Shown: positions 8,775 to 17,463 of the stretch, piece by piece | Numbering within the stretch: the stretch's first letter is position 1 | How the letters are laid out: every line of letters begins with the position of its first letter | Source: Gammaproteobacteria bacterium | Lineage (GTDB): Bacteria > Pseudomonadota > Gammaproteobacteria > UBA6429 > Thiohalophilaceae | Reading direction: 5' to 3' | Length of the DNA: 64,000 nucleotides | Assembly: GCA_016194635.1 (NCBI GenBank) | Contig: JACQBC010000036.1 | Coordinates: forward strand, 1-64,000 | Notes under the pieces: model-generated | Told to the model about the DNA's origin: nothing | Databases searched by the model: none | Seen by the model: the letters and a program-made list of their open reading frames with translations, nothing else | Translations under genes and position numbers: made by a program

Positions 8775-9124
8775 ATAAAATCCTGATTACCGCCGCGATG
8801 CTTGCGGCCAGCAATATCTTCATGACCTTTGCCTGGTATGCCCATCTGAAAAATCTTGCGCATAAACCCTGGTTAGTGGCCGCCTTGATCAGCTGGGGGA
8901 TCGCGTTTTTTGAATACCTGATTCAAGTCCCTGCTAATCGACTCGGGCATGACGTTATGAACCTGGGGCAACTGAAGATTTTGCAAGAGGTTGTGACCCT
9001 GCTGGTGTTTGTACCGTTTGTTATGTTTTATATGAAAGAAAGCCTCAAGTGGGATTATCTGTGGGCCGGGTTGTGTATCCTGGGTGCGGTGTATTTTGTA
9101 TTTCGCGATAAATGGGGCGGTTGA
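8771..9124 (+). CDS. DMT-superfamily protein, DUF486
   Basis: A 117-residue inner-membrane protein with four helices. The segment FFEYLIQVPANRLG and the order of helices match the DUF486 family, which looks like half of a drug/metabolite transporter. WGIAFFEY and the terminal YFVFRDKWGG are typical. It starts within the stop of the preceding membrane gene (4-nt overlap). Function of the family is not established. The downstream inverted-repeat copy B separates it from metA, which converges from the other strand. Confidence 0.85.
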   Translation: MNKILITAAMLAASNIFMTFAWYAHLKNLAHKPWLVAALISWGIAFFEYLIQVPANRLGHDVMNLGQLKILQEVVTLLVFVPFVMFYMKESLKWDYLWAGLCILGAVYFVFRDKWGG

Positions 9125-9140
9125 GTGTGCGGTCGGTGGG

Positions 9141-9248
9141 GGTTGCCGGGCCTACCGGTGCGCGTGACTCGCTGTAAATACGTCCCTGTACGCTCGACGG
9201 CCGCATCCCTGCGGCCGACGGTCACACGCACCGGTAGGCCCGGCAACC
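9141..9248 (-). repeat. Long inverted-repeat hairpin element, copy B
   Basis: Arms 9141-9168 and 9221-9248 are complementary over 28 bp with one mismatch, and weaker pairing continues out to about 9130 and 9257. Read on the minus strand, the core contains a 7-bp hairpin with loop GGGA (9199-9216), then TACAGGGACGTA (9179-9190). The arms have no similarity to those of the other copies, but the core is nearly identical to copy A. The GGGA strand matches the direction of metA, which ends 27 bp away. Confidence 0.85.
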
Positions 9249-9275
9249 ACTACCGTCTCATACCGTAATAACTAT

Positions 9276-10346
9276 TTAGCGTTTGAGTCCCAACGGATCC
9301 TGCGGGTCGATGCCCGCTTGAAAGGGTTTTTTGCGATCAATGTCCGTGAGCTGGTATACCTTGCCAATCCAACTATTGATTACCGCTTCGGCGCTGTCGT
9401 GCCAGGTATTATCTAATTTAGGTATGATTAAATGTTCAGGAAATTCCGGCGGTATATGACTGCGCTGTTTTGCGTTAATTACTTGCTCGCGGTATTCATC
9501 TAAGATCGCTTGTAACTGCGAGGAAAAATAATTATCCACAAACGGTGGATAATCCGCTCGTTCCGCCTTGAGGAAACGTTTGATCTCGCGTTTGTATTCT
9601 TTTAACAAGCTGACGGTATCGTATTCGGGATGGCCTTGAAAGAAAATAATGCGGAATTGATCTTCGCTAACCGCTAAATGAACGCCCGCTTCGCCACTTT
9701 CGACCAAGATATGCAGCCCGGCGGCTTCAAATTGGGCACGACTGATATTATAGAAACGTGAATGTGGTACATCAAAACGGGTGTTGACTCCGCTGACCAA
9801 GGGGTGGACGGGTTCCACCACGCGATGCGAATAAACCCCCCAACGCTTGAAGCCCTGGTGTTGGCGTTTTTGCTGATAACGAAATTCCATGACCGCGTGG
9901 GTTGCCAGGCAAGAACACAGGGTCGATGTGACATGTTCATAGGCCCAGTTCACGACTTTAATCAGCGGCCGCCAAAACGGTTCTTGTGACAGTTCTGGAT
10001 GGGTGGGGTTGACACCGGTAATGATCAGTGCGTCCAAGCCTTGTTTTTGGATAGTGGCGAAGCTTTCGTAGTATCGCTCCACGTGGGCGCGGCCTTGGGG
10101 GCCGCGCGGCAGTTCGTCCAGGGAAAACGGATGCAAATAGAATTGCGCGATTTGGTTGCTCTCGCCGATTAAACGGAAGAATTGCCGTTCGGTGGCTTCC
10201 AACGCGGCGTCGGGCATCATGTTCAATAAGCCGATGTGCAATTCACGGATTTCCTGTTGCAGGGCATAATCGCGCGGCAGGATGGTTTCACCTTCGTCGC
10301 GTAGACGTTGAAAGGTGGGCAGGTTTGTATGAGCGACCAGCGGCAT
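9276..10346 (-). CDS. metA: Homoserine O-acyltransferase MetA
   Basis: A 356-residue enzyme that acylates L-homoserine in methionine biosynthesis. The family core is clear: ELHIGLLNMMPDAALEATERQF, LCSCLATHA with the catalytic Cys (about residue 144 or 146), and FFQGHPEYD with His239 and Glu241. The C-terminal extension is slightly longer than in E. coli. The loop after ITG reads VNPTHPEL rather than the E. coli APLGLVEF, and this loop influences succinyl versus acetyl use, so the acyl donor is uncertain. A P-loop ATPase gene lies 17 nt upstream on the same strand, probably in one operon. No leader riboswitch was seen. Confidence 0.93.
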   Translation of the reverse strand: MPLVAHTNLPTFQRLRDEGETILPRDYALQQEIRELHIGLLNMMPDAALEATERQFFRLIGESNQIAQFYLHPFSLDELPRGPQGRAHVERYYESFATIQKQGLDALIITGVNPTHPELSQEPFWRPLIKVVNWAYEHVTSTLCSCLATHAVMEFRYQQKRQHQGFKRWGVYSHRVVEPVHPLVSGVNTRFDVPHSRFYNISRAQFEAAGLHILVESGEAGVHLAVSEDQFRIIFFQGHPEYDTVSLLKEYKREIKRFLKAERADYPPFVDNYFSSQLQAILDEYREQVINAKQRSHIPPEFPEHLIIPKLDNTWHDSAEAVINSWIGKVYQLTDIDRKKPFQAGIDPQDPLGLKR

Positions 10347-10363
10347 GATGTTTGTTCCCAGGT

Positions 10364-11287
10364 TTAGGGACCGCGCTCTAAGGCGGTTTCAATCAGTTGT
10401 AAAAATTGGGTCTCATCGTGTGCCTGCCACAATTCGTCGGTACTGACACTGTATCCATATTGCTGGGCGATCGAGGCATAACGCGGGATGCGTGAATAAA
10501 ATAACCGCGGGAATATCCAGCGGACAAACTCATCGGGCTCAAAGAGCGCGGTGAATTCCAGTTTGGAGTCCCGCATGTAGATCGCCAGCTGTTGATCCAA
10601 GAATTCTTCGCGGTAATACAAGGGCTTGGGGTCCGCGCTGGCGCGGCGGATCAACTCTTGTTCGTCTTTTTCACTGGCCTGGATATAAAGTATCAAGGTG
10701 TGTTCCGCCAAGGTTTGCAGGGTCTTGGCATCGTCAAGCTCGCACAGGCTGCCACCAGCGTCGTTAATAAAATGACGATAACCGTACACCATCTGGGCCT
10801 TGCGGATAAATTCTGGAACATCGCGCATGGCGGCGATTTCCGCCTCGCGGTGCAGGTTCTGGCGCCGTTTGAACTCCGCCAGTGGCAAGCCGCCGTGCTC
10901 AGGATTGCCCAGTTTACCTAGAAAACTGGAGACCGGCTGCAGGTTATCCACGGTGATATTGTTTTCTATATATATAGAGTCGGTGCGCAATAGGTCACGC
11001 AGGAAGGGTATCTGCATGGCTTGTGATTTGATGTTGTCAAGGATCGGCTCATCCAAGTAGCGGGTACCGATACGGTAGTCCCCCGAAAAGTGAAACCAGT
11101 TCTGGCGGCGTAAATTCACCGCCAGACGGGTTTTGCCCACACCGGACATCCCCAGCAAGGTGATCGATTTATGCGGCCAGCGGCGAAATTGTTCCGGGGT
11201 TAACTTCACGTACCTAACTCCAAGGGGATTTTTTCCGCTGTATTGTAGGGTGTCCGCTGTTAATTTGTAAGTGCGTGGTCTATTCAA
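10364..11287 (-). CDS. P-loop ATPase/kinase-like protein in operon with metA
   Basis: A 307-residue protein with a clear Walker A motif GMSGVGKT (about residues 46-53). It is followed by NWFHFSGDYRIGTRYLDEPI, resembling small nucleoside or shikimate-type kinase folds. INDAGGSLCELDD (about 173-185) and LILYIQASE suggest a Walker B-like strand. I recognise it as a conserved gammaproteobacterial protein often beside metA (from memory), with no assigned function. It is immediately upstream of metA and its start is only 29 bp from the divergent marC start. A role tied to methionine or homoserine metabolism is inferred from context only. Confidence 0.75.
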   Translation of the reverse strand: MNRPRTYKLTADTLQYSGKNPLGVRYVKLTPEQFRRWPHKSITLLGMSGVGKTRLAVNLRRQNWFHFSGDYRIGTRYLDEPILDNIKSQAMQIPFLRDLLRTDSIYIENNITVDNLQPVSSFLGKLGNPEHGGLPLAEFKRRQNLHREAEIAAMRDVPEFIRKAQMVYGYRHFINDAGGSLCELDDAKTLQTLAEHTLILYIQASEKDEQELIRRASADPKPLYYREEFLDQQLAIYMRDSKLEFTALFEPDEFVRWIFPRLFYSRIPRYASIAQQYGYSVSTDELWQAHDETQFLQLIETALERGP

Positions 11288-11316
11288 GCTGTTGCCGGTA
11301 AGCTATGGTGGGGTGT

Positions 11317-11943
11317 ATGGATAACCTGTTTAATAATTTCGTGGTTTTATTTATCGTGGTGGATCCGGTGGGGGTGGCCTGGCTGTTTGCCGCCATGACC
11401 CATGCCACCGATCGGGCCACGCAACGGCGTACTGCCGCGCGCGGTGTGTTATTGGCCAGCGCGATCCTATTCACCTTTTTCTTTATCGGTGTTCGGTTGC
11501 TGCACTTGATGGGCATCAGTCTGTCGGCATTCAAAATCGCCGGGGGCGTGTTGTTATTTTTATTATCCATCGACATGGTGTTTGCACGGCATTCGGGTCT
11601 GCGTTCTACCACGGTCGGCGAGCAGCGTGAGGCTGAGCACAAGCAGGATATTTCAGTGTTTCCATTGGCCTTCCCCTTGATCGCAGGCCCGGGGGCGCTC
11701 ACCACGGTGTTATTGATGACCAGTAGCCACGCGAGCGACACCACTCACTGGTCGCTGCTGGTTATTCTGCTGGCGGTACTGCTGAGTACTTACATTTCTC
11801 TAGTGATCGCCAGCGACATTGTTCGCGCCTTGGGAGAAACCGGCGCCAATGTGATCAGCCGTTTACTGGGTGTAATGCTGGCGGCGCTGGCGGTACAGTA
11901 TGTGATCGATGGGGTAAGACAAAGTCTCAATCTACTACTCTGA
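11317..11943 (+). CDS. MarC/UPF0056-family inner-membrane protein
   Basis: A membrane protein of 208 residues with about six hydrophobic segments. FIVVDPVGVAWLFAAMT in the first helix, IAGGVLLFLLSIDMVF, and FPLAFPLIAGPGALTTVLLM are hallmarks of MarC/YhgN proteins. I chose the ATG at 11317, not the in-frame ATG at 11305, because GGTGGGG at 11307-11313 makes a reasonable ribosome-binding site and MDNLFNNF is the normal N-terminus. The physiological role of the family is unresolved. It is divergent from the ATPase-metA operon. Confidence 0.88.
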   Translation: MDNLFNNFVVLFIVVDPVGVAWLFAAMTHATDRATQRRTAARGVLLASAILFTFFFIGVRLLHLMGISLSAFKIAGGVLLFLLSIDMVFARHSGLRSTTVGEQREAEHKQDISVFPLAFPLIAGPGALTTVLLMTSSHASDTTHWSLLVILLAVLLSTYISLVIASDIVRALGETGANVISRLLGVMLAALAVQYVIDGVRQSLNLLL

Positions 11944-12124
11944 ATAACCGTTCCAAAAGATCGGGCATAACCGCTTTTTCCGTAACACCGGCACGATGTG
12001 AACCATCAATAAACCAGGCTGATGAAATCATCCAGGCTAAGATAACACGCAAGCACGCGACGGGTTGCTCCGTTAACAACCGTTGAGCAATAATTTACCG
12101 CGGAAATCCTATTTGGAGAATGCC

Positions 12125-12925
12125 ATGAATACTATGAATACCTGCGCGCGCGCGGCCAGCGTGCTGCTGCTGTGTGGTGTTGGCTGGGTACACGCGGCGG
12201 TGGTGGGAAACGAGGTCAGTTATAAGGCCGGGGATAGCGTGCTCAAAGGTTATCTCGCGTTCGATGATGCGGTGACCACTCCCCGACCGGGGATATTGGT
12301 GGTGCACGAATGGTGGGGTCTTAACGATTATGTAAGACAACGTGCCCAACAACTTGCGGGGTTGGGATATGTCGCCCTGGCGGTAGACATGTACGGGGAG
12401 GGTAAGCAGGCCCAACATCCGTCGGACGCAAATGCTTTTGCTTCGATGGTGCGTGCTAAACAAACCCTCGCGCGCCAGCGGTTTGAAGCGGGGATGAAAG
12501 TATTACAGCAGAATCCACACACCGATAAAACCAAACTTGCGGCGATAGGTTATTGCTTTGGGGGCAGTGTGGTATTAGATATGGCGCGTCAAGGGGTTGA
12601 TCTTAAAGCGGTGGTTAGTTTTCATGGCGGATTAGGCACGGATAAGCCCGCGCAAAAAGGCAAGGTGAAGGCGCGCATTTTGGTGCTCACCGGCGCCGAT
12701 GATCCCATGGCTAAGCCGGCGGTGGTGGAAAAATTCAAGGCCGAAATGCAGGCCGCAGGGGCTAAATTCGAGGTGATCAGTTACCCTGGTGCGAAACATT
12801 CGTTTACCAATCCCGAGGCCGACATAGTGGGCAAGAAATTTGATTTACCCCTGGCCTATAACCAACAGGCCGATGAGGATTCTTGGAAACGGATGCAGGG
12901 CTTGTTGCAGGGTGTTTTTAAGTAA
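12125..12925 (+). CDS. Secreted dienelactone hydrolase family protein
   Basis: A 266-residue alpha/beta hydrolase of the dienelactone hydrolase type. The active-site set is present: HEWWGLNDY (Glu), GYCFGGSV (nucleophile Cys), TGADDPM (Asp) and AKHSFTNP (His). TTTGGAGAATGCC places a good ribosome-binding site before the ATG at 12125. The N-terminus MNTMNTCARAASVLLLCGVGWVHAA is a signal peptide, so the protein is periplasmic. Family members hydrolyse lactones or esters; the true substrate is unknown. It stands alone between marC and the FHA genes. Confidence 0.88.
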   Translation: MNTMNTCARAASVLLLCGVGWVHAAVVGNEVSYKAGDSVLKGYLAFDDAVTTPRPGILVVHEWWGLNDYVRQRAQQLAGLGYVALAVDMYGEGKQAQHPSDANAFASMVRAKQTLARQRFEAGMKVLQQNPHTDKTKLAAIGYCFGGSVVLDMARQGVDLKAVVSFHGGLGTDKPAQKGKVKARILVLTGADDPMAKPAVVEKFKAEMQAAGAKFEVISYPGAKHSFTNPEADIVGKKFDLPLAYNQQADEDSWKRMQGLLQGVFK

Positions 12926-13053
12926 AAATAATAATATAAGAGGATACTTATTCTGAGAATGTGAGTTGTAACACTTTTTAACAATTGGCTTTTGTCCTAT
13001 GCTTACACCGACCCATACGTAATGGGGTCGAGTTTTTCAGAGGACTTAACAGT

Positions 13054-13476
13054 ATGGCCGCGTTAATTCAGTTCGCTAATGGCGCCCCCGGAATTAAATA
13101 CCCTATTAACAAAAGTATTTTAACGATCGGGCGCGAAACCGCCGACAATGATATTTGTGTGGTTTGTGCCTTTGTTTCTAAGCACCACGCCGTACTCGAG
13201 GTTGTCGAGAATATCACCGCTGACGGTTACGACTTTTATCTGCAAGACCTGCACAGCACCAATCACACCTATGTTAATGACCAACCTATCGAGCGGATAC
13301 GGCTTGAAGACGGCGATATTGTGCGTCTGGGTAAGGCGTTGTTTAAATTCGATAGCAATCTCGACCCGGTAACGATTGCGCCGACTGCCGTCGACATTGA
13401 TGTCACGGACATACCTGTATTGACCAATTCGGTGAATTTCAGCCGGCGATTGCGCGTGTTTGGTGTTGACGCATAA
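13054..13476 (+). CDS. FHA-domain protein 1
   Basis: A 140-residue cytoplasmic protein consisting almost only of a forkhead-associated domain, which binds phosphothreonine peptides. Key positions are GRETADND (Arg), SKHHAVLE (Ser, His) and STNHTYVND (Asn), where most families read STNGTYVN. The ATG at 13054 has AGAGGA at 13039-13044. A short tail of about 45 residues follows the domain. A related FHA gene is 72 bp downstream, suggesting an ancient duplication. No Ser/Thr kinase or phosphatase is encoded nearby. Confidence 0.85.
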   Translation: MAALIQFANGAPGIKYPINKSILTIGRETADNDICVVCAFVSKHHAVLEVVENITADGYDFYLQDLHSTNHTYVNDQPIERIRLEDGDIVRLGKALFKFDSNLDPVTIAPTAVDIDVTDIPVLTNSVNFSRRLRVFGVDA

Positions 13477-13548
13477 GTGATCATCCTGGATTGTGGCCGG
13501 TATTCTACCGGCTTATAATGATGCGTCCTTCCTAACGCAGCACGAGTT

Positions 13549-13956
13549 ATGGCTATACTTATCCAAATGCAAGAAGGCGAATCCGGGGTTAAAGTCCGAA
13601 TTAACAAGCAACGGTTTTGCATCGGCCGCGGCACCGAAAACGATCTGTGCCTCAATGACGAATTGGTCAGTAAGCAACACGCGATCATTGAGCTGGTGGT
13701 CAAAGAAGCCGCTAAAAAAACCGAACCGCCGCTGTCAGAATTTTTTATCCACGATCAAGGCAGCACCAACCATACCTATGTCAACGACAAGGCGGTGGGG
13801 ATGTGTAAACTCAAGCACAACGATATCATTCGCATCGGCATGAATAATTTTCAATTCCAACACGACGCCAGCGATACCTTGCAAGAGACCACCCAGTTAC
13901 GTAAAACTTGGTTGCCGGGGGTGTTTCTCACCAAGAAGAAAGGCGATAAGAAATAA
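13549..13956 (+). CDS. FHA-domain protein 2
   Basis: A 135-residue protein with a single FHA domain. GRGTENDLCL, VSKQHAIIEL and DQGSTNHTYVND keep the phosphothreonine-binding Arg, Ser, His and Asn. It resembles the FHA gene just upstream, including the uncommon STNHTYVND, and both begin with MA-LIQ. The C-terminus is basic and disordered-looking (FLTKKKGDKK). It converges with a chemoreceptor gene, leaving only 12 bp between the stops. Its partner kinase is not in this window. Confidence 0.85.
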   Translation: MAILIQMQEGESGVKVRINKQRFCIGRGTENDLCLNDELVSKQHAIIELVVKEAAKKTEPPLSEFFIHDQGSTNHTYVNDKAVGMCKLKHNDIIRIGMNNFQFQHDASDTLQETTQLRKTWLPGVFLTKKKGDKK

Positions 13957-13968
13957 TCATTAAAACAA

Positions 13969-15288
13969 CTACACTTTTAGCTGGTTTAGCGTAGCGCGAA
14001 GCTGCGCGGCGAGCGCGGCCAAGGCGCCGCTGGCCTGCGCGGTGTGACGAACAGCAGCGGCGTTTTTGGTGCTGATGGTGCCGATCGAAGCGATGTTACT
14101 ATTAATTTCCGTGACCACCGCGCTTTGTTGTTCCGCGGCACTGGCGATGTGGGTATTCATATCGGTGATGTTATTTACGACGCGGGTGATCGTGCTTAGG
14201 ACCTCGCTGGCTTGGGTGGCTTGATTTACACCTTTGAACACATGGCTGTTGCTGTACTCGATGGTCTCCACAGCCGCTTTTGACCCTGCTTGCAGCCGTT
14301 CTATCATATGCTGGATTTCGATAGTGGCTTGTTGCGTGCGCCCGGCCAAGGTACGTACCTCATCCGCCACGACCGCGAATCCGCGCCCCTGTTCTCCCGC
14401 CCGTGCCGCCTCGATCGCTGCATTCAGTGCCAGCAGATTGGTTTGGTCGGCTATTTCATTAATTGTTTTTAAAACCGCCCCGATATTCGTGCTTTCTTGT
14501 TGCAGTTTGTGGATCACGGTTGTGGAATTTTCCATGGCGCCGGCCATCCCTTGAATAACGCGAATTGCCTGGGTGACCACGTCTACACCATTAAGGGCTT
14601 GTTTATCCGCATTACTGGCGGCCACGGCGGCTTGTGAGGCGTTGTTGGCAATGGCGTGCGAGGCTGAGGACATTTCATGCATCGCGGAAATGATCTGATC
14701 TGTTTTGGTTTGCTGTTGCTTTATATCGTGCTCGGTTGTATCGGTAATGTTGGAAAGTTGTGTCGCGGCCGCGGCCAATTGCGTGCTGGCTTGGCTTACT
14801 TCTGAAAATACCGATTGCAAGCGTTCAGTGGTGCTATTGATGTCGGAGATAATACGTTTTAAAACACCCCCGCCATAGTTGATGCGCACCGTAAAATCCC
14901 CACCTGCCATGCGTTTGAGGGCATTGCGCACCAACTCGGCCACTTGGGCGATGCTGCGCGTGGTTAGATAGCCAATCAACCATAGTAAAATTACGGCTAG
15001 TGCCATCACACCGGTTATCCAATTAAAGCGCCTGTCATAGGCGGATTGCAGTTCTGTAAAAGTAGCCGTGGCCTGGTGTCTACCGGGGGGTGCGTCCGGT
15101 TGCCCTGGGCTGCTAGGGCTGGCCTCGCCAGAGGATAGTTTTTGCACCGCGACAGCGGTGCGTATCGCCTCGTGCGAGGCATACATCCCATAGAGGCCAA
15201 GTGCGCTGGTGGCTACAAGCGCAAGGCAACTGAAAATAAACAGGAACTTTAAGCGTTGCTGCAAATTAATTTGATTAAACAGTGACAT
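13969..15288 (-). CDS. Methyl-accepting chemotaxis protein
   Basis: A 439-residue chemoreceptor. A transmembrane helix (about residues 18-37), a short Pro- and Ser-rich periplasmic loop of about 55 residues and a second helix (about 92-112) are followed by a HAMP segment. The signalling domain has the invariant hairpin tip [31 protein letters not shown]. The small loop makes a classical ligand-binding domain unlikely. No CheR-tethering pentapeptide is seen at the C-terminus (TLNQLKV). No che or flagellar genes are nearby, so it is an orphan receptor. Confidence 0.93.
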   Translation of the reverse strand: MSLFNQINLQQRLKFLFIFSCLALVATSALGLYGMYASHEAIRTAVAVQKLSSGEASPSSPGQPDAPPGRHQATATFTELQSAYDRRFNWITGVMALAVILLWLIGYLTTRSIAQVAELVRNALKRMAGGDFTVRINYGGGVLKRIISDINSTTERLQSVFSEVSQASTQLAAAATQLSNITDTTEHDIKQQQTKTDQIISAMHEMSSASHAIANNASQAAVAASNADKQALNGVDVVTQAIRVIQGMAGAMENSTTVIHKLQQESTNIGAVLKTINEIADQTNLLALNAAIEAARAGEQGRGFAVVADEVRTLAGRTQQATIEIQHMIERLQAGSKAAVETIEYSNSHVFKGVNQATQASEVLSTITRVVNNITDMNTHIASAAEQQSAVVTEINSNIASIGTISTKNAAAVRHTAQASGALAALAAQLRATLNQLKV

Positions 15289-15565
15289 ATCTGTCCGATG
15301 GGGTTAATTTTGTTATGGGTACATCTGAGTTTCGGACGTTTGGAGGGAAACTTAAGCGGTTTTGCCTAGGTTTTTCGGCAAGTGGCTCAAGCAGGCGCGC
15401 GCTTATCCACGTTAGGTGAGGCGGATACACGGCTGTGAGGGCCGTCACAAGCTGGATAGCAACGGCCATGGTTTGCAGCAAAGCACCTCGCATCGACCCG
15501 CGAGGTTATTTTACTATAGAGGACGATAGGGAGTTACGCGCAACGATGTGTAAGGGCTGACTTGG

Positions 15566-15922
15566 ATGACTGATCTGCTTGAACCCGCCAGTACCGTCAA
15601 CTCGGAGCATTATGTTTGGGGTGACGTCTGTGATGGCTGGCACCTGCTTAGGCACAGTGAAATGAGTGTGGTGCAGGAACGTGTACCGCCCGGGGCTAGC
15701 GAGGTAAAACATTTTCACGCGCGGGCACGGCAATTTTTCTATGTACTTTCCGGTACCGCATCGATGGAGTTCGACGGCTGCTCAGTGTCGTTTAGTGCGG
15801 GCCAAGGTATACATGTTCCTCCCGGGGTAGCGCATCGTTTTTATAATGCGTCCCCTGTGGACGTAATATTTTTGGTTATTTCCGTACCGATCGCTGCGGG
15901 GGATCGCACACTTGTCAGCTAG
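15566..15922 (+). CDS. Cupin-domain protein
   Basis: A 118-residue single-domain cupin. HFHARARQFFYVLSGTASMEFDG corresponds to cupin motif 1 and HVPPGVAHRFYNAS to motif 2. Metal ligands His, His, Glu-equivalent Gln and His can be placed, with Gln in the usual Glu position. Cupins of this size are isomerases, dioxygenases or sugar-binding regulators. A decayed cupin gene lies beyond the epimerase at 17011-17325, so the neighbourhood once held two. Inverted-repeat copy C follows. Confidence 0.75.
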   Translation: MTDLLEPASTVNSEHYVWGDVCDGWHLLRHSEMSVVQERVPPGASEVKHFHARARQFFYVLSGTASMEFDGCSVSFSAGQGIHVPPGVAHRFYNASPVDVIFLVISVPIAAGDRTLVS

Positions 15923-15999
15923 TCCACCATCCTTTGCTAACGCATGGTTTCGACCCCACGCCGCCGGATGAAAAATACGCCCTGTGGACGTACTACTGA

Positions 16000-16121
16000 C
16001 TGAGTCGCATGGAAAGGATACCCTCCCATCAAGACCGTCAGCCGCAGGGATGCTGCTGTCGGGCCTAGGGAGGTATTGACGGCGTGTCTTGGTGGGAGGG
16101 TATCCTTTCCATGTAACTCAG
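16000..16121 (+). repeat. Long inverted-repeat hairpin element, copy C
   Basis: Arms 16000-16035 and 16086-16121 pair over 36 bp with three mismatches. The core has a hairpin (16039-16058) with loop GGGA and one internal mismatch, then a degraded second motif (CCTAGGGAGG). Arms and core are very close to copy D at 26497, so C and D share a recent ancestor. C lies between two genes of the same direction (cupin and epimerase). It ends 40 bp before the epimerase start, so it could affect that gene's 5' leader. Confidence 0.85.
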
Positions 16122-16160
16122 TAATATAAGTGAGTATCTCTAAACATAAGGAAGACGGGT

Positions 16161-16892
16161 ATGTATCGCAAGGTTTTTTTAGCCGGCGCAAGCGGTGTTA
16201 TCGGTAAGCGACTGGTGCCGCTTTTGCTCGAGGCGGGTTATGAGGTTTTCGGTACAACTCGCTCCGCGGTAAAAGCCGAGGAGCTAAAACTTGCCGGTGT
16301 AAAACCGATTATCGTCGATGTGTTTGATTCGTCGGCGTTGTCGCGGTCAATGGCTGCAGTGAGCCCGGACATTGTGATCCACCAATTGACCGATCTCCCT
16401 CCTGGCTTGGACCCCAGTCGGATGGCGGAAGCGCTGGTGCGCAACGCGCGGATCCGCAGCGAGGGCACGCAAAATCTGCTGACCGCGGCCTGTAAAGCCG
16501 GTGCGCGCCGGCTTATCGCCCAAAGCATCGCCTGGGTCTACGCCCCGGGACAAGAACCACACTCCGAAGCCGATCCGCTCGATATCCAGGCCGAAGGGGT
16601 CCGCGCTATTAGCGTGCAAGGTGTCGCGACACTGGAGCGATTGACCTTACATTCCCCTCCGCTTGAGGGCATTGTGCTGCGTTACGGACACCTGTACGGT
16701 CCAGGTACCGGCGCTAACATGTCGCCCGACTCGGTCCCTCTGCATGTTGACGCCGCTGCGTGGGCGGCCCTACTCGCTATCGAAAAAGGCCGTGCGGGGA
16801 TCTTCAATATCGCTGAAACAAACCCCTACGTCGCAACCACCAAGGCGCGCCATGAACTCGGTTGGGAGGCCGGTTTTCGCTTGGGGGCGTAA
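16161..16892 (+). CDS. NAD-dependent epimerase/dehydratase family protein
   Basis: A 243-residue Rossmann-fold short-chain (extended SDR) protein. GASGVIGKRLVPLLLEAG is the NAD(P)-binding glycine motif, and AQSIAWVYAPGQEPHSE and VLRYGHLYGPGTG are typical. The YxxxK pair of classical epimerases is not obvious, as in other atypical members. It is somewhat shorter than usual, but the ending HELGWEAGFRL is the normal family terminus. AGGAAG precedes the ATG. The flanking cupin gene and cupin remnant hint at a former metabolic cassette. Confidence 0.85.
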   Translation: MYRKVFLAGASGVIGKRLVPLLLEAGYEVFGTTRSAVKAEELKLAGVKPIIVDVFDSSALSRSMAAVSPDIVIHQLTDLPPGLDPSRMAEALVRNARIRSEGTQNLLTAACKAGARRLIAQSIAWVYAPGQEPHSEADPLDIQAEGVRAISVQGVATLERLTLHSPPLEGIVLRYGHLYGPGTGANMSPDSVPLHVDAAAWAALLAIEKGRAGIFNIAETNPYVATTKARHELGWEAGFRLGA

Positions 16893-17010
16893 CATTTGCC
16901 GGATTCCCAAACGGCGCTGCCTTGGTCACCAGACCCACGTTAATCGATCGACACCGAAATTAATACTCACTGGACCTCAAACGGTTCTGGATTCTAAGGA
17001 GAATGCCGCA

Positions 17011-17325
17011 ATGTCACTCAGAAAAAATACAGAGGCAACGCTCCTAAGCCTTCGCCCCCGATGGAATGTTCAACCCGTTATGGGCACGGCGGCTGAATAT
17101 CCTTTTAGGTGGGGGTGACGGTGCGGTTGTCGCACTCTTCAAGGGCACGTTGCGTTCGCAGCGGGCGGTCCGATTGGTACCTATCGGCCGGGCGATACAT
17201 GGTTTGAGCCGTCAGGCACGCTGCCTCTTTTTGCCGAGAATGCGAGCGCTACCCCACCGGCGGAGGTATTGGTGTTCTTCGTGGCGGATGAAAATTGTGG
17301 CCCGCGTGTTATCCCAGAACGGTGA
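17011..17325 (+). pseudogene. Degenerate cupin-domain gene
   Basis: An ATG at 17011 with a good AAGGAG site opens a frame that meets a stop at 17116-17118. The same frame resumes as GGPIGTYRPGDTWFEPSG from about 17164 and runs to a stop at 17323-17325, encoding a recognisable cupin C-terminal half (YRPGDTWFEP, then ENASATPPAEVLVFFVADE). The central part with the metal-binding His cluster is absent. Premature stop plus internal loss indicate a pseudogene. An intact cupin gene sits at 15566-15922. Confidence 0.7.
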
Positions 17326-17463
17326 AGCCGGGGAATCGTGCAGTATCTTCCCTGACCCGCCACGAAATAACTGACTCGGGGCTAACAGCACCGGCAATTT
17401 CGGTTGCGAAAAGTGCTGTATTCTATAGCTTAAGCGTTAAGCGACGTGACACGGATTGGCTCC

